Of a DNA stretch of 18,690 nucleotides, positions 1-6,488 are shown one piece after another. This stretch comes from UBA2336 sp036787955 (GTDB taxonomy: Bacteria > Bacteroidota > Bacteroidia > Cytophagales > Cyclobacteriaceae): assembly GCA_036787955.1 (NCBI GenBank), contig DAIQOI010000020.1, positions 1-18,690 of the forward strand, in the 5' to 3' direction. Positions within the stretch are counted from its first letter, which is position 1. Each line of letters starts with the position of its first letter. The position numbers and the translations under genes are program-made. The notes under the pieces were generated by a model. That model was not told the DNA's origin and made no database searches. It saw only the letters and a list, made by a program, of their open reading frames with translations.

Positions 1-127
1 GGTATAATACTTGAAAGGCGTTAGGGGTTGTAATCCTCTTTCAAATGGAGGGTGTTAACACCAAACAAACGAAAAATCTACCTCTGCAAAAGTTGTAATC
101 CTCTTTCAAATGGAGGGTGTTAACACC
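1..127 (-). CRISPR. CRISPR array, leader-proximal end (array continues beyond the left edge)
   Basis: Two identical 36-nt repeats lie at 27-62 and 92-127. On the plus strand each begins GTTGTAATCCTC and ends GGTGTTAACACC. They flank one complete 29-nt spacer (63-91), and 1-26 is the visible part of another spacer. The last 12 nt of the plus-strand repeat are a perfect palindrome, and an inner CCTC/GAGG pair can form a short stem. Read on the minus strand the repeat ends in ATTACAAC, which resembles the 8-nt 5' handle that Cas6 leaves on crRNAs, so I infer minus-strand transcription in the same direction as the cas operon. The AT-rich stretch after 127 then becomes the leader. Repeat identity is seen directly; orientation is inference. 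A 29-nt spacer is short for type III arrays, so the assignment to the adjacent csm genes is likely but not proven. Confidence 0.93.
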
Positions 128-252
128 TGTCAGATGCTTAATCTATTGATTTTCAGCCGCTAATTTAAAAAAACGAGCGCAAAAAAATGGCCTTTCATTT
201 TTTGTTTGCTTTAAGTTAGGTTTATTTTTTGCCAGTATGTCAAAGAACGTCT
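128..252 (-). promoter_or_regulatory. Putative CRISPR leader
   Basis: This 125-nt AT-rich stretch with A and T runs separates the last repeat from the helicase stop codon. It has no convincing gene. On the minus strand it starts with a boxA-like GTTCTTTGACAT (237-248). A TTTG (241-244) is followed after 22 nt by TAACTTAA (211-218), a partial match to the Bacteroidota TTTG/TAnnTTTG promoter. Either the array has its own promoter here or it is read through from the cas operon. The call rests on position, base composition and the repeat orientation inferred from its ATTACAAC end. Confidence 0.55.
237..248 (-). promoter_or_regulatory. boxA-like antitermination element in the CRISPR leader
   Basis: The minus strand reads GTTCTTTGACAT, close to the rRNA-operon boxA core CTCTTTAACA and to the form I recall from Bacteroidota rRNA leaders. 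It sits 5 nt past the helicase stop codon and about 110 nt before the first repeat. BoxA sites recruit the NusB/NusE complex, which protects long untranslated transcripts from Rho, and such sites have been described upstream of CRISPR arrays in other bacteria. The motif is seen directly; its function here is inferred. Confidence 0.5.
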
Positions 253-1689
253 TTATTTTATGTACCAGTCGTTTACCACGTGTAGTTGCTGCCGTGCGCG
301 TGTTACGGCTGTGTACCACCACTGGTAAAAGCCCGGCCGCGGTATGCCCTGTATTTTGTTGTCGGTGTACAAATACACTTCCTGCCACTCTCCGCCCTGG
401 CTTTTGTGGCAGGTTATGGCGTAGCCATACACGGCCCGCAGGGCGTTCAGGTAGGGATCTTTCATCATGGCCTCTTTAAAGGCGGGGTCTTTTTGCCGCA
501 AACCCTGTTTTTTCATGCGCTGGTTAAAGTCTATCAGCAGGTTGCGGTGCTGCAGCGCGCTGATGTTGGTAAAGCCACTGTGCAGCACATCTTCTATGAG
601 CAGAAAATTGTGCGATGATTTGGTTGTTAACGATTCTACCCTTACATCTATGAATGTAAGGTTGCTGCGGTATTCCCTGTGGCCGATGGCTTTTACAATC
701 ACCTGGTCGCCATTCATCAGGCCTGTAGGGTAATTATTCTGGGTAATCATCAGCAGGTCGCCCGCTGTAAGCTGCCGGTTGCTGCCATACAGGGCCTGCC
801 TGATAACCTGGTTGATTTCACAGCAATGGCGGTTGGTTTGGCATATCAGCGTATAATCGTAATAGTTGCCGGTGCGTATTTTTAAAATGTAATCGTTGAT
901 GAGGCTGATGTGGGTAGTGCAGAATGAAATGTTGTTGAACCCGCGCAGATACAGGTAGCCGTATTTTTGGGGCAGGTAATATTTGTACTGCCGCCGTATT
1001 TTTTTCGATGCTTCGATGATGCCGCTGGTTCCCTGCTGCCGCACGATGTCGGTTAATTCATGCTGTGTTACCTCAACACCGTATTGATGCGTGAGGTAGC
1101 TGGCATTGAGGGCAGGGGAAAATTCCTGGTTTACAGGGGGCAACTGGCACTCATCGCCTATGAATATCAGGCGGGAATTTTTCTTAAAGTTCAGTAGGTC
1201 GCTTAGCAGGTTGCCGGTACCAAAGCGGGCAAAGGATGCGGCATCGGGCCTGTCGGATATCATCGAGGCTTCGTCCACGATATACACGGTATCTTCTGCC
1301 GTATCGGGCGCGGTACGCAGGGCAAATTCCAGCCTGAGCTGGGTGGGGGTGTGTTGTCCTTTTTCCAGCAGGCGGCTCATTTTATCCAGGTCTTCGTTCA
1401 GATCTTTAAACACGTAGAGGTAGCTGTGAATGGTGGTGGCTTGACCGCCGGTTTTTTCGGTAAGTATTTTGGCTGCCCTGCCGGTAGAGGCCAGCAACTG
1501 ATGTTCGATGTTCTGCTCTTCGAGCCAGCGGATAAGGCCGGCCATGAGGGTGGTTTTGCCTGTGCCGGCTTGGCCTTTAAGTATAAATACGCGGGCATTG
1601 TGGTGCAGTATAAAATCCTGAAGCCGGGCAAATACCTGCGTCTGATGGGGTGTGAGTGGGAAATGGAAGTAGGGCTGGACACCTTGCAT
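253..1689 (-). CDS. RecD/Pif1-like SF1 DNA helicase, last gene of the type III-A operon
   Basis: This 478-aa protein has the full set of superfamily 1B helicase motifs: Q-like TPHQTQVF (13-20), Walker A GQAGTGKTT (39-47), motif Ia STGRAAKIL (68-76), Walker B VYIVDEAS (135-142), motif III GDECQLPPV (178-186), motif V TCHKSQGGEW (426-435) and motif VI YTAVTRAR (459-466). It should be an ATP-driven 5'-3' translocase or helicase on DNA. It lacks the N-terminal domain of true RecD and contains no visible nuclease domain. Many Bacteroidota carry a stand-alone housekeeping ATPase of this size and layout, so it may be that gene or a diverged CRISPR-dedicated copy. It starts 31 nt after the CARF-HEPN gene on the same strand and ends 125 nt before the array, so it lies inside the CRISPR locus. 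The family assignment is secure; a role in immunity is inference from position. Confidence 0.9.
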   Translation of the reverse strand: MQGVQPYFHFPLTPHQTQVFARLQDFILHHNARVFILKGQAGTGKTTLMAGLIRWLEEQNIEHQLLASTGRAAKILTEKTGGQATTIHSYLYVFKDLNEDLDKMSRLLEKGQHTPTQLRLEFALRTAPDTAEDTVYIVDEASMISDRPDAASFARFGTGNLLSDLLNFKKNSRLIFIGDECQLPPVNQEFSPALNASYLTHQYGVEVTQHELTDIVRQQGTSGIIEASKKIRRQYKYYLPQKYGYLYLRGFNNISFCTTHISLINDYILKIRTGNYYDYTLICQTNRHCCEINQVIRQALYGSNRQLTAGDLLMITQNNYPTGLMNGDQVIVKAIGHREYRSNLTFIDVRVESLTTKSSHNFLLIEDVLHSGFTNISALQHRNLLIDFNQRMKKQGLRQKDPAFKEAMMKDPYLNALRAVYGYAITCHKSQGGEWQEVYLYTDNKIQGIPRPGFYQWWYTAVTRARQQLHVVNDWYIK

Positions 1690-1720
1690 GACGAATTGTT
1701 CAATCGGGTTTCAGAATTTT

Positions 1721-3136
1721 CTATTCTTTCAAACTGAACATAATTTTTTGGTTAAAGTTTTGGAAATAGTTGTTTTCCGGTACTTGTATCCCTTCTTCCC
1801 TAAGTACATTCCGCAGATCTTTCAAAAAGTGGTCAAAATCACCGCACAATTGTTCAATGTCTTGTTTGGTTACACCCTGAAAGCCATGGCCCAGGTAGCT
1901 TTTGTTGCGTATGCTGTTGATGATACTTCCCTCGGTAAAGGGTTCTCCTATTTCGTTTTTGTTAACTTTTTCAAAGAAAGAGCATATTTTTTCATAAGGA
2001 TTCTGCGACATAGACTTAAAAAAGTAGTAGTAAAAATTTTTACCTGAGCGGAGCGGTACGTTTGGAAAATTTTTGAAACGCAGTTCACCATGCGCTTGCT
2101 CAAAAAGTTCCTTGAAATAATGAGCCAGGAAACTTTGTTTTGATTCATCAATTTTGAGCAGTTTTTCAAACTTTTCTTTTTTGCATATGCCCTCTGAATC
2201 GTGCCATGTAACTTTACCGGTGTCAGAAACAAGATTTTTATTATTCAAAAACCTGTAGAATAACAGGTACCAGACGGATTCTTCGATTCTGAACAGCCGG
2301 CCGATGGCTTCGGCATACCGGCCCTGAATGAAGCAGATGCGGGCGTTATCAATCAACAGGTCAATGGCCTGAGCGGCACGCTTTTCATAATTTCCTGTGT
2401 CAGTAATTCCTTTAGATAGATTGTACAGCTCCAGCGCTTCGGTACAGTAATTTTTCACCTTGTCGTTTACGGGCAGGTTGCGGATGCCTTCGTAGTCGTA
2501 CACCTGGAGCATTTTTTCAACTATTTCCTGGAGCACCATTTTTTCCTGTTCCAAAAATGACTCGCATTCTATATTTCCGGTGCGGGCGTTAATGGTTAAA
2601 TACCGAAAACCTTTAAACATACCTGCAAAATAGGTTGCCGCGCGCATGTCGGGAGTACCGCCCGATACGCTCAGCAATATCTCCTCGGTATTTAGTTTGC
2701 CGAATACCGATGTAAAATGTTTTACCAATGACCGGAAATCGGTGGGGGAGCATTTAAAAAAGCAGCACGAACACTGATAATTTTTTTCGGAAAAGTATTT
2801 TTCGGCAATTTTTGCTACGTAATAGCAATCCTTAACGTCGGGCGGTTGTTGTGCCGAAGTTGAAAAGATAAGGCGGGTTTCTTTAGGTGTTGCACCTACA
2901 TGTTCGAGTGTTTTCTGAATCATCGGGAAGGAAAAGTAATCCTGATATTGACTATAGTTTTTCAGTAACTCGTTGGTGATATCATAAAATGATTTTTCCT
3001 TGTTGTTGGTTTGAATGCAATATTCTTCGCTGTCGTTGTTGCGGGTAAACCACTGGGTGTGTTCTACCAAAATCTTACCATCTTTTTTTAGTTGAAGATC
3101 GCGGTTTCCGAGGGTAAAAAGGATGGTTCTATTCAT
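1721..3136 (-). CDS. csm6: CARF-HEPN ribonuclease, Csm6/Csx1 superfamily
   Basis: This 471-aa protein is probably a cyclic-oligoadenylate-activated RNase, the second-messenger effector of the type III system. The N-terminal half looks like a CARF (Rossmann-like) domain: first strand TILFTLGNRD (4-13) and ligand-loop motif SVSGGTPDM (156-164), close to the TGGT-x-M loop of Csm6-type proteins. The C-terminal half is helical and carries R410-N-x5-H417 (RNKSYLGH), the R-X4-6-H active site of HEPN RNases. The segment RYAEAIGRLFRIEESV (273-288) recalls the helical middle of Cas02710-type CARF proteins, so the exact subfamily is open and the csm6 symbol is used loosely. Its ATG overlaps the csm5 stop (ATGA), indicating translational coupling. 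Whether it senses cA4 or cA6 cannot be told. The CARF-HEPN call is secure on motifs and context. Confidence 0.85.
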   Translation of the reverse strand: MNRTILFTLGNRDLQLKKDGKILVEHTQWFTRNNDSEEYCIQTNNKEKSFYDITNELLKNYSQYQDYFSFPMIQKTLEHVGATPKETRLIFSTSAQQPPDVKDCYYVAKIAEKYFSEKNYQCSCCFFKCSPTDFRSLVKHFTSVFGKLNTEEILLSVSGGTPDMRAATYFAGMFKGFRYLTINARTGNIECESFLEQEKMVLQEIVEKMLQVYDYEGIRNLPVNDKVKNYCTEALELYNLSKGITDTGNYEKRAAQAIDLLIDNARICFIQGRYAEAIGRLFRIEESVWYLLFYRFLNNKNLVSDTGKVTWHDSEGICKKEKFEKLLKIDESKQSFLAHYFKELFEQAHGELRFKNFPNVPLRSGKNFYYYFFKSMSQNPYEKICSFFEKVNKNEIGEPFTEGSIINSIRNKSYLGHGFQGVTKQDIEQLCGDFDHFLKDLRNVLREEGIQVPENNYFQNFNQKIMFSLKE

Positions 3137-4284
3137 AAGCTTTGTTTAATTGTTATTTTTAAAAATCCTAGCGGCATTCCGGCTTTTGTAAACCGGCGTG
3201 TTTTTGGCAAGGGCAAATTTGCGGGGGTGTGCTGTTTACGGCGCACATGGTTTTTTAACAAGATGTAGTCGCTCTCTTTCATTAGCTCTCTCTGCCAGTC
3301 CCCGGTCATAAATAAAAACCCGGAGTGCTTGCCCAGCCGTATTACACACTCTTCGGGGCCACATTGTTTTGTCTGGGCTAAAAGCGTTTCAATTTGCTCT
3401 GCATATTGTTCCAAATTTGAATCGTTTTGTTGCTTAATAAAATTCAACTCGCGCTGAAGTAAGTGCGTGGTATGGTTATTAACAATTTGCAGAAGTTCCT
3501 TCTTTCGCAGTAAATCAACACCCTTTCCGACTGTCTCGGTCTGTTCCTTTTGAATTTTCTGGCTTTTTGCGGTTGTTAACAGCGTGTCGTCGGCAAAGTC
3601 TATACGCGAACGGGCTTCCTGGTTTTCGGGTATGCATTCGGTCCATTGTGATAACCTGTTATCTTCTGCCCAGCCAGTTCTTTTCAGGTTTACGGCTTTT
3701 ACCATTATTGATTGTGTGGAAGTAAAGTGAATGTCGCCAACGCGAAGGAATCGAAAAATATCCTTATTACTCGTTTCCTGTTTGAAATTTGAAACTTCAG
3801 ATCTTTCAGGAGTTGCCATGAGTGCGATCATCAGCTCATCGTCTATGAATTTAGATGGATTTAACTTTTCCAGAAACGAAGGGTTTTGTCTTAGCATGTA
3901 AGTAAACAAAGCCGTTCGGATACTTCCCTTGATAGAGGAACCCGGTATGTAGGGTCGGCCCATACCATCGGTAAGCTGTTCATATAACTCGTTATGCAAG
4001 CCAGGATTATCCCTTGCTTTTATAAGCCGCCTGGCCAGTTTATTTGGTTGCAGTGAGCTTTCGTGTTTATTGATAAGTGTTAAGAGATCCTTTTTATTTT
4101 CAATAGTTTCCATCCACTTACCGAGATTATCCCGACCCAATATGGCCAGCACCTTTTCTTCATCTATTAGTGCAATGGGTCCATTTTTGATATTGGAGAA
4201 ATGCACATAATCAATATGTTTTTGCAGGGTGCGGCCACTGCCAACATGCACGGGAGTAAGCGTGGTAATAAGGGCGTTAAACAT
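3133..4284 (-). CDS. csm5: Csm5, type III-A effector subunit (RAMP)
   Basis: Csm5 caps the 3' end of the crRNA backbone in the Csm complex and is needed for crRNA maturation. The 383-aa product opens with a RAMP strand and glycine loop (ITTLTPVHVGSG) and holds GRPYIPGSSIKGSIRTAL, the conserved Csm5/Csm3-type signature that packs against the RNA. The reading frame is open to an ATG at 4323, but the product then gains MARPYLFLLTSQA, which does not fit the family. Starting at 4284 puts the RAMP strand at the N-terminus and leaves an 8-nt overlap with csm4. The 3' end overlaps the CARF-HEPN start by 4 nt. It sits between csm4 and the csm6-like gene, the classical order. The middle (about residues 230-330) is charged and variable, as expected for Csm5. 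Confidence 0.9.
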   Translation of the reverse strand: MFNALITTLTPVHVGSGRTLQKHIDYVHFSNIKNGPIALIDEEKVLAILGRDNLGKWMETIENKKDLLTLINKHESSLQPNKLARRLIKARDNPGLHNELYEQLTDGMGRPYIPGSSIKGSIRTALFTYMLRQNPSFLEKLNPSKFIDDELMIALMATPERSEVSNFKQETSNKDIFRFLRVGDIHFTSTQSIMVKAVNLKRTGWAEDNRLSQWTECIPENQEARSRIDFADDTLLTTAKSQKIQKEQTETVGKGVDLLRKKELLQIVNNHTTHLLQRELNFIKQQNDSNLEQYAEQIETLLAQTKQCGPEECVIRLGKHSGFLFMTGDWQRELMKESDYILLKNHVRRKQHTPANLPLPKTRRFTKAGMPLGFLKITIKQSL

Positions 4285-5269
4285 GGCTTGTGATGTTAAT
4301 AGGAATAAATAAGGCCTGGCCATCGCGATAAACCTTATGTGGTAATCCGTCAGGGGTTACATCGGCCAATTTTCCGATAAGGTTATTGCCAGCAGGAAAA
4401 ACAGACCCTTCCTGAAACATGTAAATGGATTTTTTACGCCAGCTCATGTACTGCTCATCTTCCACACTGGAGAGATAACCACCGCGTTTAATGAGCTGAT
4501 AAGAAGCCGCCCGGAGCATGGATTCGCTGAGTTCTTCACGGAGCGGGCAGTACAACGACAGACATACCATGGCATTTCCGTTTTGCGGCAGGTGCAATGT
4601 TAGTTTCTCTTCCGGAAACTCGGGCAAAAAATGACCGTTGCCAACGTTGCGGTAACTGCCCACACCACTGTCGCCCAGCAGCCGGAAAGCTGGTTTCAGT
4701 ATGGTATTAAAAAATTCATCGTCGGTACGAACAAGCACATAGAGGCCGGCATTGGGTTCGAAGTGCATCTGCATGGTGAAGAAGGGCTCGGAATCGGCTG
4801 TGTAATTCACCTTTACGCGCTGTTGTTCTTCAAAACGGTACACATTACGCCCGCGGAGAGAACGCCGCGATAACAATTTTCCGCTGGCTGAAAAGTTTTC
4901 ATCTTCTACATTAACTATCCGGCCATTGCATTCAGATTCGAAAATGGATCTTTCAAGCCACATGAGTTTCTTTTTCTTTTTAGCTGTTTTATAGGAGTCG
5001 GAAGTATTATTAATTGTAAGGTTTAGCCGGATAAAGGGTTTGGGCAGGAAAAAGTCTTGGTCGTAAAACGGAAAAGCCGAAGACAATGTAAAACGGCTGA
5101 AGAATGATTCATTTATCTGATGGTTGCCGAAAAGATGCAGGGCACAGGCAAAGAGGGCGTTTTTGATGGTATCGGAATGCAGGGTTTCGTCAATAAAAGT
5201 GTAATCGGCTGAGCCTTTGCTTAGGAGCAACGGAGCGATGAATTTCAGTTTTACAATCCTGAATTCCAT
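4277..5269 (-). CDS. csm4: Csm4, type III-A effector subunit (Cas5-like RAMP)
   Basis: Csm4 binds the 5' handle of the crRNA and anchors Cas10/Csm1. The 330-aa product begins MEFRIVKLKF, a first RAMP strand, and continues with the DETLHSDTIKNALF segment typical of Csm4. A glycine-rich loop, LGDSGVGSYRNVGNG (198-212), matches the GDSG-G motif of the family. The C-terminal half has a second RAMP-like fold with PAGNNLIGKLADV and a final HKVYRDGQALFIPI, also characteristic. A run of five lysines and a neighbouring basic patch (97-101) may face RNA. It starts 8 nt after csm3 ends and overlaps csm5 by 8 nt. Family and position agree, so alternatives are unlikely. Confidence 0.92.
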   Translation of the reverse strand: MEFRIVKLKFIAPLLLSKGSADYTFIDETLHSDTIKNALFACALHLFGNHQINESFFSRFTLSSAFPFYDQDFFLPKPFIRLNLTINNTSDSYKTAKKKKKLMWLERSIFESECNGRIVNVEDENFSASGKLLSRRSLRGRNVYRFEEQQRVKVNYTADSEPFFTMQMHFEPNAGLYVLVRTDDEFFNTILKPAFRLLGDSGVGSYRNVGNGHFLPEFPEEKLTLHLPQNGNAMVCLSLYCPLREELSESMLRAASYQLIKRGGYLSSVEDEQYMSWRKKSIYMFQEGSVFPAGNNLIGKLADVTPDGLPHKVYRDGQALFIPINITSHV

Positions 5270-5277
5270 AAGAGTTC

Positions 5278-5997
5278 TTAATCTTTTAGTTCGGCAGGCA
5301 CGGGAACGAGGTCATATAACTCTTGTTGTGCCTGGTTTTTGTAAAATGCTGTGGTTCGTTGATACATTTCCGAAATGGTGATTTTAACCTGGCCGTAACC
5401 ACGCGAACCACTGCTACCCAGATAATCGTCCTGTAGGAGTCTGAGGGCATCAAAGGTTGTTTGCACAAGTTCTTTTTCGTTTTCCCTGTCAAATATGTTG
5501 ATGATAAGGTTCAGCGAAAATTTGGCACCCGCTGGCACGCGTTCCATGGTGCGAGGATTTGCGGCCGAAGTTATACGGTCTATAACCACTTCGGTTTTTA
5601 CTTCGGCATAGGGTACTTCGGTATTTTGAAAAACTTCTTCAGGGGTATGCAGGTTGCAGTCGCGCACAATAATGCGCGAAGGTTGCTGCCTTTCATCGCC
5701 AGTCGAGTTGCCAAAAAGGCGACAAGCCAGGCTCCCGGCTTCTTCGGAAGGGCCGTGTTTCACTGAACCCATATTGCGGTTGCCAATAGTGCCTTCGCGA
5801 AGCTCGATGAGGCTGCGCATCTTTCCTTTGAGCGAACTGCCCGGTATGTAGGGCTTATTGTCAATGGGGTTGCGAATAATGATGTTGTCTAAACCACCAA
5901 TAGACATGGCCGAAGAACTGCCTCCAATGCGCAGGCCGGTAAGCAGGCGGATGGAGCCATGGATGAAGATTTTTTTGATGAGTTTTTGATCTATCAT
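5278..5997 (-). CDS. csm3: Csm3, backbone and target-RNA-cleaving subunit
   Basis: Csm3 forms the repeated backbone along the crRNA and cuts target RNA every six nucleotides. The 239-aa protein has TGLRIGGSSSAMSIGGLDN (20-38), in which D37 aligns with the catalytic Asp of the thumb loop (D33 in the Streptococcus thermophilus protein). It is followed by KPYIPGSSLKGKMRSL, the strongest signature of the family. LACRLFG and a glycine-rich loop near the C-terminus (LGSSGSRGYGQVKI) are also standard. Because the Asp is retained, target RNA cutting should be active. It lies 26 nt after csm2 and 8 nt before csm4. Confidence 0.96.
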   Translation of the reverse strand: MIDQKLIKKIFIHGSIRLLTGLRIGGSSSAMSIGGLDNIIIRNPIDNKPYIPGSSLKGKMRSLIELREGTIGNRNMGSVKHGPSEEAGSLACRLFGNSTGDERQQPSRIIVRDCNLHTPEEVFQNTEVPYAEVKTEVVIDRITSAANPRTMERVPAGAKFSLNLIINIFDRENEKELVQTTFDALRLLQDDYLGSSGSRGYGQVKITISEMYQRTTAFYKNQAQQELYDLVPVPAELKD

Positions 5998-6023
5998 GGT
6001 TTTAGTGATTAAGGTTGTTGAAA

Positions 6024-6488
6024 TTATTTACCGCCATGAGCCTTGTGGTAGGCCAGGATAGCTTCCAAAAACTGAACGAAGTTTTTGAACCGCTGTTCAA
6101 ATTTTTTGTCGTCATTTTCTTCATGAACAACAACATGGTATGCTTCGATCATTACTTTTTTAAAATTCTCTGCTGCCTCTGAGCTTGCTCGTTTTGCTGC
6201 ATAAGCCAGTTTGGGCGCAAGCAGCAGGAATCTGGTTTTTTCCTTCGAAATGCCCTTCATCTCAATACGTCTCACTTCACCAAAGAAGTTGCGAATCTGA
6301 TTAGTGGTTAAATTCTTAGCGAGGCTTTTGCCAAATTCTTCTGCAAAAGAAATCGCAGATTTGTCGAGCTTTTCTGCTATCCAGCTTTTATTGAATTTGG
6401 ATACCCAATCAGTACGGTTGGTTTCTTGTGACTGGTTTCTTGGCCTGTTATGCCTGGCCGATTCAAATTTATGCCGAGGGGGTGTCAT
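6024..6488 (-). CDS. csm2: Csm2, small subunit of the type III-A complex
   Basis: Csm2 (Cas11 family) is the small helical protein that lines the target strand opposite Csm3. The 154-aa product is mostly helical, with LTTNQIRNFF and RFLLLAPKLAYAAKR, both recognisable Csm2 segments (helix, then the L-x-PKLAYAA motif). The first 40 residues are basic and probably disordered. The frame is open to 6539, but that start would overlap csm1 by 71 nt and add an unrelated lead-in. The ATG at 6488 gives MTPPRHKFES and a 20-nt overlap with the csm1 end, suggesting coupling. It is longer than many Csm2 proteins (about 120-140 aa) because of the N-terminal tail. Confidence 0.88.
   Translation of the reverse strand: MTPPRHKFESARHNRPRNQSQETNRTDWVSKFNKSWIAEKLDKSAISFAEEFGKSLAKNLTTNQIRNFFGEVRRIEMKGISKEKTRFLLLAPKLAYAAKRASSEAAENFKKVMIEAYHVVVHEENDDKKFEQRFKNFVQFLEAILAYHKAHGGK

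Noticed and set aside
63..91. Match of the complete spacer to elsewhere in the window (self-targeting)
   Set aside because: No matching stretch was found by eye on either strand; a database search would be needed to find the protospacer.
4285..4323. Longer start for csm5
   Set aside because: The extra residues precede the first RAMP strand and lie inside csm4; the ATG at 4284 is consistent with the family.
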